Shown piece after piece: positions 44,346-53,585 of a stretch of DNA of 64,000 bases (its first letter is position 1; each line of letters starts with the position of its first letter). The DNA comes from Rosenbergiella gaditana. GTDB taxonomy: Bacteria > Pseudomonadota > Gammaproteobacteria > Enterobacterales > Enterobacteriaceae. A program made the translations under genes and the position numbers. The notes beneath the pieces were generated by a model. It had not been told where the DNA came from and made no database searches. It was given only the letters and a program-made list of their open reading frames with translations. The stretch is taken from assembly GCF_018494065.1 (NCBI RefSeq), contig NZ_JABBFR010000011.1:58243-122242 (forward strand), given 5' to 3'.

Positions 44346-46913
44346 ATGGCAGTGAACAATTTATCTTATTTATTAATATTCACTTCCATATTGTCTGGTC
44401 TAGTTTCTACTTCACCCCATGCCGAAGAGTTTAATATGGACTTTGTGCATGGTAATGGAAATATCTCTTCCGTTGTTTCTGTCACGGGAGGTAACAGCAT
44501 TCAACCGGGTAGCTACCCATTTGACCTATACCTCAACAATAAGAAAATCGATAACTTAAACGTTACGTTTGTCAAGAATAAAACAGGGTCTGCAGTGTAT
44601 CCCTGTTTCAGTGGCGACCAATTAATCCAGTATGGCGTAAATGTTCCTGAAGCCTTCACACGACAGAAATGTATTAATGTGATGAGTATGTTTACAGACA
44701 GTAAAATCGACACTGATATTAATACGCAAAAAATAACATTAATTATCCCTCAGATACACCTTATTAATCTTCCGGCAGGAACGGTTCCCCAACGTCTTTT
44801 GGATAATGGGATTAATGCCGGCTTCGTAAATTATAATTTCAACTACAGTAATAATAAATATAAAGGTAACAACGCCTCCACTGATAATTATAGCTATTTG
44901 TCTCTTAATAATGGAGTTAATTTAGGAGCCTTTCGATTCCGTCAAAATTCTAACCTCACCCACAGTTCATTGATGGGCACACACTGGACGAATATTGCAA
45001 GTTGGGCTGAGACAGATATTATCCCATGGCGAAGTCGTGTATTGGTCGGCCAAGCAGCAACCAGTAGCGAAGTATTTGATAGTTTTCAATTCCGCGGTGC
45101 GCAGATGAGCAGTGTGGAAGATATGCTCCCTGATAGTATGCGCAACTATGCACCAGTAGTCCGTGGCGTCGCAAATTCCAATGCAAGGGTAACTATTCGA
45201 CAAAATGGATATTTAGTCTATTCGACGACTGTTCCTCCAGGCCCATTTGCTATTCACGATGTCTATCCAAATAGAAGCGGAACACTCTATGTCACGGTGA
45301 GTGAGTCAGACGGTTCAGAAAAACATTTTGAAGTCCCTTATGCTTCGGTTGCAAATATGCTACGCGAAGGGGTCTGGCACTATCAAATCACTGCTGGCCG
45401 TTATAATGATGGTAATCATGGATATTCACCTGATTTTATTCAAAGCTCTTTCTCTAGAGGAACGAGCTATAACGTTACACCCTATGGTGGAGTTCTTATT
45501 GCCGAAAATTACCGTGCTAGCGTCGCAGGCATTGGTACAGCACTGGGTTCCCTCGGTGCGGTCTCAATTGACGGTACTTATGCACAAACCAACCTAGCCT
45601 CCGGCGATAAGAAACAAGGACAAAGTTACCGTTTACTCTATTCCAAATCCTTAAATAACCTTGGAACAGAATTCCGAGTAGCCGGTTACCGCTACTCAAC
45701 GTCGGGCTACTACGATCTCAGTGATGCGGTTCAAGAACGTCGTGACTGGAAAAAAGGCTATTATGAGAGTAATTATACCGACCCTAATCAAGTGACTAAT
45801 GGGACTCCCACTTGGGCACAGGAAAATAATACCTCAGTCACCTCAACGAGTTACGCTAATAAAAAAGAGCGTATGGAAGTGGCCATCAATCAATCTTTGG
45901 GTGATTATGGCTCATTTTATGTTAACGCCAGTCAACAACGCTATTGGAATAGTAATGCTGCTAGCCGAACAGTGCAGCTCGGCTATAATGGCCATTGGGA
46001 TAAAATCAGTTACGGCGTGTACTGGCAGAGTACTAAAACTCGATACAATTATTCGGACAACTCTGTCAACGTGACACTGTCGATACCGTTTAATTTCAGT
46101 GACAATACCAATTCGATTATAGCGAATACGCAATTAGCTAATAGCAAGCAGAATGGGAGTAGTTATAACACCGGGGTATCCGGTACCCTGCTCGATGATA
46201 GCCGCCTAAGCTATGGTGTAAGTACTGGAAACGGCCATGGAACGAGTCAAAATTCTTCAGCGAACCTCGCTTATCGCAGTAATATCGGTAACTTTTCCTC
46301 CTCCTACAGCTATAGCAATGATTATCAACAGGCATCGCTCTCTGCCAGCGGAGGCGTTGTTTTACATTCGGGGGGAATCGCTCTGTCTCAACCTCTAGGC
46401 AATACCTTCGCCATCGTGAAAGCAAAAAATGCCAGTGGTACACAGGTCATTAACTCGCCCGGTGTCGTCGTCAATAATTCAGGTTATGCGATTGTGAGCA
46501 ATGTGACGGCGTACCGCTACAATACAATTAGTTTGAGTACTGATAATCTTAAAGCGGGTTTAGATATCCCCCAATCGTCGTTACAAATTGTGCCGTCACA
46601 AGGGGCTATTGTTCGCGCTAACTTTCAAACGTTCTACGGATTGAGCTTGCTCATTCATAGCCACCTGCCCAATGGTGGTGCCCCTCAAATTGGTGCCAAT
46701 GTTTATTCTGAAAAAGGCGTAAATAATGGAACCGTAGGGACAGACGGTACTGTATTCGTATCAGGCACTAGCCCAGGTGAACAATTAACAGTGAAATGGG
46801 GTGATACCACTGCAGAGCAGTGCTATTTAATCGTGCCTGAGGACTTATCCCCCATGAAAGCAGGCCAAGGGTATTTAGAACTCAACGCCACCTGTCAGCG
46901 GACTAAAGGATAG
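44346..46913 (+). CDS. Outer-membrane fimbrial usher (operon 1)
   Basis: 855-residue FimD/PapC-type usher that secretes and polymerises pilins. Signal peptide (to about SPHA-EEF), N-terminal chaperone-binding domain with FNMDFVHGNG and YPFDLYLNNKKID, a 24-strand barrel with plug region (MLPDSMRNYAPVVRGVANSN, and RQNGYLVYSTTVPPGPFAI), and C-terminal domains with a Cys pair (QCYLIVP and ATCQR). Length is typical. Follows the chaperone by 23 bp and precedes the adhesin by seven. Confidence 0.95.
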   Translation: MAVNNLSYLLIFTSILSGLVSTSPHAEEFNMDFVHGNGNISSVVSVTGGNSIQPGSYPFDLYLNNKKIDNLNVTFVKNKTGSAVYPCFSGDQLIQYGVNVPEAFTRQKCINVMSMFTDSKIDTDINTQKITLIIPQIHLINLPAGTVPQRLLDNGINAGFVNYNFNYSNNKYKGNNASTDNYSYLSLNNGVNLGAFRFRQNSNLTHSSLMGTHWTNIASWAETDIIPWRSRVLVGQAATSSEVFDSFQFRGAQMSSVEDMLPDSMRNYAPVVRGVANSNARVTIRQNGYLVYSTTVPPGPFAIHDVYPNRSGTLYVTVSESDGSEKHFEVPYASVANMLREGVWHYQITAGRYNDGNHGYSPDFIQSSFSRGTSYNVTPYGGVLIAENYRASVAGIGTALGSLGAVSIDGTYAQTNLASGDKKQGQSYRLLYSKSLNNLGTEFRVAGYRYSTSGYYDLSDAVQERRDWKKGYYESNYTDPNQVTNGTPTWAQENNTSVTSTSYANKKERMEVAINQSLGDYGSFYVNASQQRYWNSNAASRTVQLGYNGHWDKISYGVYWQSTKTRYNYSDNSVNVTLSIPFNFSDNTNSIIANTQLANSKQNGSSYNTGVSGTLLDDSRLSYGVSTGNGHGTSQNSSANLAYRSNIGNFSSSYSYSNDYQQASLSASGGVVLHSGGIALSQPLGNTFAIVKAKNASGTQVINSPGVVVNNSGYAIVSNVTAYRYNTISLSTDNLKAGLDIPQSSLQIVPSQGAIVRANFQTFYGLSLLIHSHLPNGGAPQIGANVYSEKGVNNGTVGTDGTVFVSGTSPGEQLTVKWGDTTAEQCYLIVPEDLSPMKAGQGYLELNATCQRTKG

Positions 46914-46920
46914 TACTATA

Positions 46921-48027
46921 ATGAAGGTATTCAATTTATCTCGACGTATCATTTTTATTCTATTTTTATTAGTCGCGAATATTATCTGCTGCCAGCAAAG
47001 TTTCGCGCTGTCATGCCGCCAAGGTAGTAGCGCCTCATCAAACGATCCGACCGGTACAACCTTAGCAAATTTCCCGATCGGTTCGGTTGCTTTTGCTAAA
47101 TCTGATTTCGTTGCTGGCCGCGTTTTATGGCGTTCGGAAACCTTTACATCAACATTTACTTGCTGGGATGCCGACAGTAACCCGTCCGGTGAAGATGCGT
47201 ATATCTATTGGAATCCATGGGGTGATTTGAATACTGTCGATCCTTCATTAACTATCGGCGTGACCATCAATGGCCGTGATTACGATTCGATCAATAACCA
47301 GTATCGTGTTCAGGCCATTAATTTAGGAAGAGGGACGGGCCCTGGTACATACCGTGTATGTATCCGATCATTCTTGGGACTATGCTACGCATTTAAAACC
47401 TATGCCAACTCCAGTACACTCTCTTTTTCATTTTCAATTTATATAAAAGCGAGCGGAACTGCACCTCCGGTAAGTTTCTCCAACATATCCCCTGCACGTG
47501 TTTTCCAAGTAGATGGTCTGTATGGAATAAATACCTCCACGCAAAATAGTAACTATGTGGCAAACCTAACTAATTTTAGTAACATCCGGATATTGCAATG
47601 TACTCCAACCATTACCATCTCTGGAACCTCAGCGAACGCCGTCAACTTCGGGATATTAGCCTCAACCAATGCTCATGCAGGTAAGGTGGAGAAAAGTATT
47701 CCCTTTACGGTCACCGCGAATATTGCTGGCGGTGGGTGCTCGGGAGAAAGTTTAGTCGCCAGTTTTAGTAGCCCTGATGCCAGTGGAAGCGCTCCAACAC
47801 TATTGGTTCCAAACAACCAACCGGGCGTGGGGATTTTTATTACTCCACAAAGCGACACGAGTTCAAAAGTGGTTTTTGGTCAGATAAGTGACTTTACCAG
47901 CACAGCAATTACAAAAGATACGACACAAATATCTAAAACTTATAATGCCAATCTACAATGGCTCACTGATAGGCCTACGATCGGTAAATTTTCAAGTACT
48001 GCTACGGTTAACGTTACCTTTAAATAG
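46921..48027 (+). CDS. Fimbrial tip adhesin (operon 1)
   Basis: 368-residue two-domain adhesin. Signal peptide (to about QSFA-LSC), an N-terminal receptor-binding domain (about residues 31-200, with several cysteines: LSCRQ, FTCWD, RVCIRSF, GLCYAF), then a pilin domain starting near the FSNIRILQCTPTITISGTSA stretch and ending ATVNVTFK. Placement last in the operon and size resemble FimH/MrpH-type tips. The receptor is unknown; the N-terminal domain did not match one I know. Confidence 0.88.
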   Translation: MKVFNLSRRIIFILFLLVANIICCQQSFALSCRQGSSASSNDPTGTTLANFPIGSVAFAKSDFVAGRVLWRSETFTSTFTCWDADSNPSGEDAYIYWNPWGDLNTVDPSLTIGVTINGRDYDSINNQYRVQAINLGRGTGPGTYRVCIRSFLGLCYAFKTYANSSTLSFSFSIYIKASGTAPPVSFSNISPARVFQVDGLYGINTSTQNSNYVANLTNFSNIRILQCTPTITISGTSANAVNFGILASTNAHAGKVEKSIPFTVTANIAGGGCSGESLVASFSSPDASGSAPTLLVPNNQPGVGIFITPQSDTSSKVVFGQISDFTSTAITKDTTQISKTYNANLQWLTDRPTIGKFSSTATVNVTFK

Positions 48028-48034
48028 GGATTAT

Positions 48035-48053
48035 GCGCCACCCTTGGTGGCGC
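48035..48053. terminator. Hairpin between fimbrial operon 1 and the sugar transporter
   Basis: Perfect 8-bp stem GCGCCACC (48035-48042) with 48046-48053, three-base loop, between convergent genes. T-run is weak; terminator role inferred from position. Confidence 0.6.
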
Positions 48054-48059
48054 TCAGTG

Positions 48060-49445
48060 TTATTTATTCTGAAACGCATAAAATTTCTTATTTTTCAGAT
48101 CTTGCTCAATCTGCTCCAAGCTTTTTCCTTTCGTTTCAGGCACGAGATAAATAATAAAAACAAGCGCACCGATCGAAATTGCCGCATACAACCAGAAGGT
48201 GTAAGAGGCACCTAACCAAGTCACTAAGCTTAAGGTCGTCAGCGTGACTAATAGATCGAAAATCCAGTGACTGAACGCGCCTAAACTCGCCCCTTTACCC
48301 CGTACGAATAAAGGATAGACTTCTGCATTAATCAGCCATATACACACACCGAATCCGCCACAGTTCAGCATTAGATAAGCAGCCAAGCAGACAACAACCA
48401 GAATTTGGCTCACTTGGTTTTGTGGTCCATTACCTAAAAAGAGATAACCCATTACGATTAATGCAACAATCGAACCGGGAATAGTCCAGAGGAGATAACG
48501 GCGACGCCCTATTTTATCCACCAAAATACTCCCAATCACCGTCATGACGACGACGAGCAGGGTACTTAGCCCCGTACCAAGAATTGCTGCCTGATTAGAA
48601 AAGCCGGCATGGGTAAGGATGGTCGGCGCATAATAGATTAATGCGTTATTACCGGTGATTTGCGAGAACATAGCAATCGCTGCACCCACGACCACTGCAG
48701 GACGGATCCACGGTTGAGCAAGGTCACGCCACGACCCTTCCGGTTGGTTGGCAACAGTGTGTATCTCTGCAAGTTCCTGCTGGGCTGAAGATTTAGTGCC
48801 ACGAACACGCGTTAAAATACGCAGTGCTTCATCGTCTCGTTTACGCATCACTAACCAGCGAGGGCTTTCTGGTAGAAAAACCATACCCGATAATAAAATT
48901 AACGCTGGAATAACCCCTAAACCAAACATCCACCGCCAATGATCACCCAGAACAAAGCCACTGGCGTAGGCTACCGTTATTCCAAATACCACCATAAACT
49001 GGAACAATACAACCATCTTGCCACGGTGCTTCGGGGGAGCCACTTCGGCAATATAAACGGGAATAATTTGCGTTGAACTCCCAGCAGAAAGGCCGAGAAT
49101 AAAACGCGAAATTATTAAGATAGTCACATTCGGCGACATGGCAGAGGCGATGGAGCCTATGGCAAAAAGTATCGCCACAAAGATGACCATTTTCCGACGG
49201 CCTAAGCGGTCTGAGAAAGGGCCCGTGCCTAGACACCCAAATATGGCACCAAAAATAATGGCCCCAGTGACAAGCTGTTTAACCGTATCGTCCATGGCGA
49301 AGACTTTACCCAACCCGAGTAGTGCCACACCAATCACACCGGTATCATATCCAAATAATAGCCCACCCAGCGCCGCAATAACGGCAATCCATACCACGAT
49401 GGCAGGATTAGGCTTTTCGATCTGCCTCTCTATTGTCTTATCCAT
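48060..49445 (-). CDS. MFS sugar porter (GalP/XylE-like)
   Basis: 461-residue proton-linked sugar symporter of the sugar porter family with 12 helices. Family signatures: GGLLFGYDTGVIGVALLG in helix 1, the SDRLGRRKMV loop 2-3 motif, PESPRWLVMRKRDDEA at the end of helix 6, the DKIGRRRYLLW loop 8-9 motif, and PETKGKSLEQIEQDL after helix 12. GGGGAA lies upstream of the ATG. It is the second gene of an apparent two-gene operon with a P-loop kinase 27 bp upstream. The sugar cannot be deduced from sequence alone. Confidence 0.9.
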   Translation of the reverse strand: MDKTIERQIEKPNPAIVVWIAVIAALGGLLFGYDTGVIGVALLGLGKVFAMDDTVKQLVTGAIIFGAIFGCLGTGPFSDRLGRRKMVIFVAILFAIGSIASAMSPNVTILIISRFILGLSAGSSTQIIPVYIAEVAPPKHRGKMVVLFQFMVVFGITVAYASGFVLGDHWRWMFGLGVIPALILLSGMVFLPESPRWLVMRKRDDEALRILTRVRGTKSSAQQELAEIHTVANQPEGSWRDLAQPWIRPAVVVGAAIAMFSQITGNNALIYYAPTILTHAGFSNQAAILGTGLSTLLVVVMTVIGSILVDKIGRRRYLLWTIPGSIVALIVMGYLFLGNGPQNQVSQILVVVCLAAYLMLNCGGFGVCIWLINAEVYPLFVRGKGASLGAFSHWIFDLLVTLTTLSLVTWLGASYTFWLYAAISIGALVFIIYLVPETKGKSLEQIEQDLKNKKFYAFQNK

Positions 49446-49472
49446 AGCGTTCCCCAGAATACTTATTTGTCG

Positions 49473-50093
49473 TTATTGTTTGATAAAAATTTGTTTATCC
49501 GCGCGATAAGCGGTGAGCTGAATAAGCTCTGCATTAGGCTGGTCTGTTGTAGCAATCCATTGTTCAGCCTCTTGTTCACTGCGCCCAAACTCCCTATGCC
49601 GTCTCTTAAGCTGAGTTAATCGTTGTGTTTCGTCCACATGAATAAACCAGGTTTGGTCTAAAAAAGAGGGAGTATCTGCCCAGCCGGCCTCTTCAGATAA
49701 TAAGTAATTCCCCTCGGTAATAATTAAGCGTACATCCGCTGGTATAGCGATTTCCCCAGCAATCGACTCTTCAATTTCGCGGTGAAAACATGGGGCATAA
49801 ACAGTTTCTCGGTGATAACCCTGTTTAACTCGATGCAGTAAGGCGTGATAGCCCCTTACGTCAAAAGTGTCGGGTGCCCCTTTACGCTGTAAGCGGCCTA
49901 ATGCCTTAAGTTGATTATTTGCAAGATGGAAACCATCCATGGGGATAACCACTAATTTTTCTGTAAATTGTTCTTTTAACCAATCCGTTAACGTCGATTT
50001 ACCTGCTCCAGGTAAGCCAATAATACCGAGAACATAGCGGTTATCGCCCTCGATCCATTCGTGGAGTTGTTGTAAAGCACTACTATCAATCAT
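49473..50093 (-). CDS. P-loop kinase, uridine kinase/PanK-like fold (sugar or nucleoside kinase)
   Basis: 206-residue cytoplasmic ATP-dependent kinase of the nucleoside/sugar-kinase P-loop group, which also holds FrcK-type and YggC-like proteins. Walker A GIIGLPGAGKSTLTDWL lies near residue 25; the DGFH motif (VIPMDGFHLANNQL) and the RKGAPDTFDVRGYHALL block are typical of the group; a lid arginine region RLTQLKRRHREFGRSE follows. It is upstream of the sugar transporter in the same direction, so phosphorylation of the imported sugar is a reasonable inference. No clear ribosome site precedes the ATG. Confidence 0.82.
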   Translation of the reverse strand: MIDSSALQQLHEWIEGDNRYVLGIIGLPGAGKSTLTDWLKEQFTEKLVVIPMDGFHLANNQLKALGRLQRKGAPDTFDVRGYHALLHRVKQGYHRETVYAPCFHREIEESIAGEIAIPADVRLIITEGNYLLSEEAGWADTPSFLDQTWFIHVDETQRLTQLKRRHREFGRSEQEAEQWIATTDQPNAELIQLTAYRADKQIFIKQ

Positions 50094-50334
50094 AGAAGGT
50101 CTATCCGGGCGGAAAATAGGAAGCTAAAGTACTAGTAACTTAAATAACATTTATAAAACACTCCAATAACAAGGGTGAAATTGTGAGCTGGATCATAATG
50201 TTGATGTCGAATATGAAGATCTTACTGAATCGTTTCAAACAAACCGACCATTCATAATTGGGATGCGTGATTCAACCTTAGAGGGGGTTCTGCTATGATC
50301 GCCTAATCAACGGACTTTTAGTGGGATGGTATCT

Positions 50335-50994
50335 ATGGCTGGCAAGATATTAGGGAACGCGCCGACGCTCTCTGTTTTCGATTTTGATGGAACGTTAACG
50401 CGACACGATAGCTTCATTCCTTTTTTACGTTTCGCATTTGGTCGACGTCGCTTCACACGTAAAATGCTACATTTAGTCTTCCCAACCTTACGTTGCTTAC
50501 GTCGTAAACTGACGCGAGATGAACTTAAAGAAGTTCTTATCAATACTTTTATGAAAGATATCGATGAGCAGTGGGTAAAAGAGAAAGCGGATGCCTACTG
50601 TCGTAAATATTTTACCAAGTTAATGCGTCCCAAAGGATTACTGGCCATTGCGGCGGAATTGAATGCCGGAGCAACAGTAACGCTTTGCTCCGCCTCTCCT
50701 GAAATTGTATTACGTCCTTTTGCCGATCAGTTAGGGATTAATTTGATCAGTACGCAGTTAGAAGTGGTTGATGGAAAACTTACCGGTAAGATTTCCGGTA
50801 ATAACTGCCGTTGCGGTCAAAAAGTCGCACGCCTAGAGCAAGTGTATGGCCCTTTGGAGAACTATCACTTACGCGCCTGGGGAGATACACGGGGTGACTA
50901 TGAACTCCTTTCTGCTGCCCAAGACCCACATTGGCGTTATTTTCACTCCTCATCGGCGCCTAAAAAATCGCCTCTCGATAGAGTTAAAAAGTAA
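50335..50994 (+). CDS. HAD-IB family phosphatase
   Basis: 219-residue haloacid-dehalogenase phosphatase of subclass IB. Motif I is FDFDGTLTRHDSF with the nucleophilic aspartate; motif II LCSASPEIVLRPFADQL; motif III lysine and motif IV WGDTRGDYELL with the acidic pair. It has a helical cap after motif I. The ATG at 50335 has a GGGA site eight bases upstream; the ATG nine bases earlier lies too close to it. Divergent from the sugar kinase and followed, after about 80 bases, by the dehydrogenase operon. Substrate unknown; a membrane-lipid or serine-type phosphate is possible for the class. Confidence 0.82.
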   Translation: MAGKILGNAPTLSVFDFDGTLTRHDSFIPFLRFAFGRRRFTRKMLHLVFPTLRCLRRKLTRDELKEVLINTFMKDIDEQWVKEKADAYCRKYFTKLMRPKGLLAIAAELNAGATVTLCSASPEIVLRPFADQLGINLISTQLEVVDGKLTGKISGNNCRCGQKVARLEQVYGPLENYHLRAWGDTRGDYELLSAAQDPHWRYFHSSSAPKKSPLDRVKK

Positions 50995-51075
50995 ATAAAC
51001 AAATAAATAACATTTTGTTTACATGATAGACGATTCAATACCATACTAATGGTAAGTCTATTATGGGAAAGCAGA

Positions 51076-51828
51076 ATGAAACTAAAAAAACCACTCGCCG
51101 GTGTCAGTCGACGACAGTTGTTAGTATGGTCAGGGACTGCCTTGGTTAGTTATCAAGCGCATGCTGTGACCATTAAGGGTGTTCCCGCTTGGCAACCTTT
51201 TGATGACAGTCCCCCGGAGACTTTCGACCAGGCCGGTTATTTATTTCTTAACACATTAGAAGTCGCGACACTCACTGCCATCGTTGACCAACTGATTCCT
51301 GCTGATGAGCTGAGTCCAGCCGGCTCAGAGTGCGGATGCGTCGTCTTTATTGATCGGCAGTTGCACGGTTTTTATGGTAATTTCGAACGTCTTTATCGTG
51401 AAGGCCCTTTTGAAAAAGGGACTCCCGAGCAAGGGGACCAGTCGCCCCTGACCCCTCGCCAGCGTTATCGTATCGGCCTTGCTGCATTAGAGGCACACAG
51501 TCAGTCTTCCTATAAAAAATCTTTCCACGCTATCACCTCTCAACAACAACTTGATCTACTTAAGAACCTTGAAACAGGGGAAATCAATTTCTCGGAAATA
51601 AGCGGGAAAGAGTTTTTCGACCAACTCTTACTTAATACGACAGAAGGTTTCTTTGCCGATCCCCTCTACGGCGGAAATCGTGAAATGGTTTCTTGGAATA
51701 TGTTGGGGTTCCCTGGTGCACGCTACGATTACCGTGATTATATTCACCAGCACAATAAAGATCTTAATCTCTATCCCGTTAGTATCACCGGTGCGCCAGA
51801 GTGGGACCAGCAAGGGAAATCATCATGA
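51076..51828 (+). CDS. Gluconate 2-dehydrogenase subunit 3 family protein (small, Tat-exported)
   Basis: Small subunit of a periplasmic, membrane-bound flavoprotein dehydrogenase. 250 residues, beginning with a Tat signal (GVSRRQLLVWSGTALVSYQA), then the helical subunit 3 domain (LEVATLTAIVDQLIPADE and DPLYGGNREMVSWNMLGFPG). The small subunit escorts the folded flavoprotein through the Tat machinery, since the large one lacks a signal of its own. Its stop overlaps the next start by four bases (ATGA). The upstream in-frame start at 51049 adds nine residues ahead of the signal. Confidence 0.9.
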   Translation: MKLKKPLAGVSRRQLLVWSGTALVSYQAHAVTIKGVPAWQPFDDSPPETFDQAGYLFLNTLEVATLTAIVDQLIPADELSPAGSECGCVVFIDRQLHGFYGNFERLYREGPFEKGTPEQGDQSPLTPRQRYRIGLAALEAHSQSSYKKSFHAITSQQQLDLLKNLETGEINFSEISGKEFFDQLLLNTTEGFFADPLYGGNREMVSWNMLGFPGARYDYRDYIHQHNKDLNLYPVSITGAPEWDQQGKSS

Positions 51829-53585
51829 TAAAAAAGCTTCCTGAAACTGAAGTCGTGGTAATTGGTTTAGGATGGGCCGGTTCAATCATCGCTAAAGAAT
51901 TGTGCGATGCTGGTCTTTCCGTCGTTGGTCTCGAACGTGGGCCATGGCGCGATACGGCAAGCGATTTTAATGTTGCCACAGCAGCCGACGAATTACGTTA
52001 TAACCAACGCCAAGAATTGATGCTACGTACTCGTCAAAATACCGTGACTATGCGTAACACCGCTTCTCAAGTAGCGCTGCCCATGCGCAGTTGGGGCTCT
52101 TTCCATCCTGGGAATGGGACGGGGGGCGCAGGAGGGCATTGGGCAGGAATTACCTTTCGCTTTCAACCTGAAGAGTTTCGTTTAAAGAGCCATCTGCAAG
52201 AGCGCTATGGGGCTATCCCCTCGGAGCTGACCTTACAAGATTGGGGCCTGACTTGGCAGGATATTGAACCGCACTATATGTCATTTGAAAGGGTTGCTGG
52301 CACATCAGGAAAAGCCGGTGTCCTTAATGGGGTAAAACAGGCTGGCGGAAACCCGTTCGAAGGCGATCGTTCTGGAGAGTATCCAACCCCACCGTTAGCT
52401 CAACCTTATGGTCCAACACTTTTTGCTCAAACTGCACGAGAGCTGGGCTATCAAGCTTTCCCTGTCCCCTCATCCTTAGTGTCCGAAGCCTATACTAACC
52501 CCTACGGCCTGACCATGGGGGCCTGTACGTTCTGTGGATTCTGTACAAATTATGGTTGTGCCAACTACTCTAAAGCCAGCAGTTTCTCGACGATTTTGCC
52601 CGCCTTGATCAGACAGCCTAACTTCGAAGCACGCACCTTTTGCGAAGTGCTTACCGTCAATACTGATGCATCGGGTAAGCAGGCAACAGGTGTGACCTAT
52701 GTAGATGCTTCAGGCCAGCAGTGGGAGCAACCTGCTCAGATAGTCATTGTCGCGGCATTTACTTTCGAAAATGTACGACTGATGCTGCTTTCGGGGATTG
52801 GTAAGCCTTACGACCCAATAAGTAATACTGGGACAACGGGCCGAAATTATGCGTATCAAACCGCTAATGGTGTCACATTATTCTTTGATGATAAAAAATT
52901 TAATCCCTTTATCGGTGGCGGCGCGGTAGGTATGGCTATCGATGAGTTTAATAATGATAATTTTGATCACAGTGGCTTGGGCTTTTTTGGCGGTGGGAGT
53001 ATCAGGGTTACGCCAATTGGCGCCGCCCCAATCAGTTATCATCCTACTCCACCCAACTCACCAAAATGGGGGAAAGGCTGGAAACAAGCGATGGTGAATA
53101 ACTACCAAAGTACAATGTCTATCGGTTGCGAAGCCAGCAGCTATACCACCCGCAGCAACTATCTCTCATTAGATCCTAATTATAAGGACCCTCACGGCCG
53201 GCCGTTACTGAGAGTCACTTTCGACTTCCCCGATAATGACCTGAAGATGGCCAGTTACTGTACCAATAAGGTCGCAGAACTCGCAAAATCGATGAACCCA
53301 CGAGAAATCGTTGCGAAGCCGACGCAAGGTCATTGGGACAGTAAACCCTACCAATCCTCCCACGTCGTCGGAGGATTCGTTATGGGTTCATCACCACAGA
53401 CGAGCTCAGTCAATACTCATCTGCAGGTATGGGGGGTTCCCAACTTATTTGTCGTTGGCGCTTCCGCTTTTCCCCAAAACCCTGGTTATAACCCCACCGG
53501 CACCGTGGGAGCGCTTGCCTTTCGGGCCTCCCATTCCATCCTTACACACTATTTAAAACATCCACGGGAGATGATTACAGCATGA
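51825..53585 (+). CDS. GMC oxidoreductase, gluconate 2-dehydrogenase-type flavoprotein subunit
   Basis: Catalytic FAD subunit, 586 residues. FAD-binding motif VVVIGLGWAGSIIAKEL with glycines 14, 16 and 19; a cysteine cluster GACTFCGFCTNYGCANYS in the middle, which in related sugar dehydrogenases holds an Fe-S cluster; GMC C-terminal signature with SSHVVGGFVMGS and FPQNPGYNPTGTVGALAF carrying the active-site His/Asn pair. Order small-FAD-cytochrome fits gluconate 2-dehydrogenase (gluconate to 2-ketogluconate, electrons to ubiquinone); fructose and sorbitol dehydrogenases have the same three parts, so the substrate is not certain. No signal peptide; co-export via the Tat partner. Confidence 0.9.
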   Translation: MIKKLPETEVVVIGLGWAGSIIAKELCDAGLSVVGLERGPWRDTASDFNVATAADELRYNQRQELMLRTRQNTVTMRNTASQVALPMRSWGSFHPGNGTGGAGGHWAGITFRFQPEEFRLKSHLQERYGAIPSELTLQDWGLTWQDIEPHYMSFERVAGTSGKAGVLNGVKQAGGNPFEGDRSGEYPTPPLAQPYGPTLFAQTARELGYQAFPVPSSLVSEAYTNPYGLTMGACTFCGFCTNYGCANYSKASSFSTILPALIRQPNFEARTFCEVLTVNTDASGKQATGVTYVDASGQQWEQPAQIVIVAAFTFENVRLMLLSGIGKPYDPISNTGTTGRNYAYQTANGVTLFFDDKKFNPFIGGGAVGMAIDEFNNDNFDHSGLGFFGGGSIRVTPIGAAPISYHPTPPNSPKWGKGWKQAMVNNYQSTMSIGCEASSYTTRSNYLSLDPNYKDPHGRPLLRVTFDFPDNDLKMASYCTNKVAELAKSMNPREIVAKPTQGHWDSKPYQSSHVVGGFVMGSSPQTSSVNTHLQVWGVPNLFVVGASAFPQNPGYNPTGTVGALAFRASHSILTHYLKHPREMITA

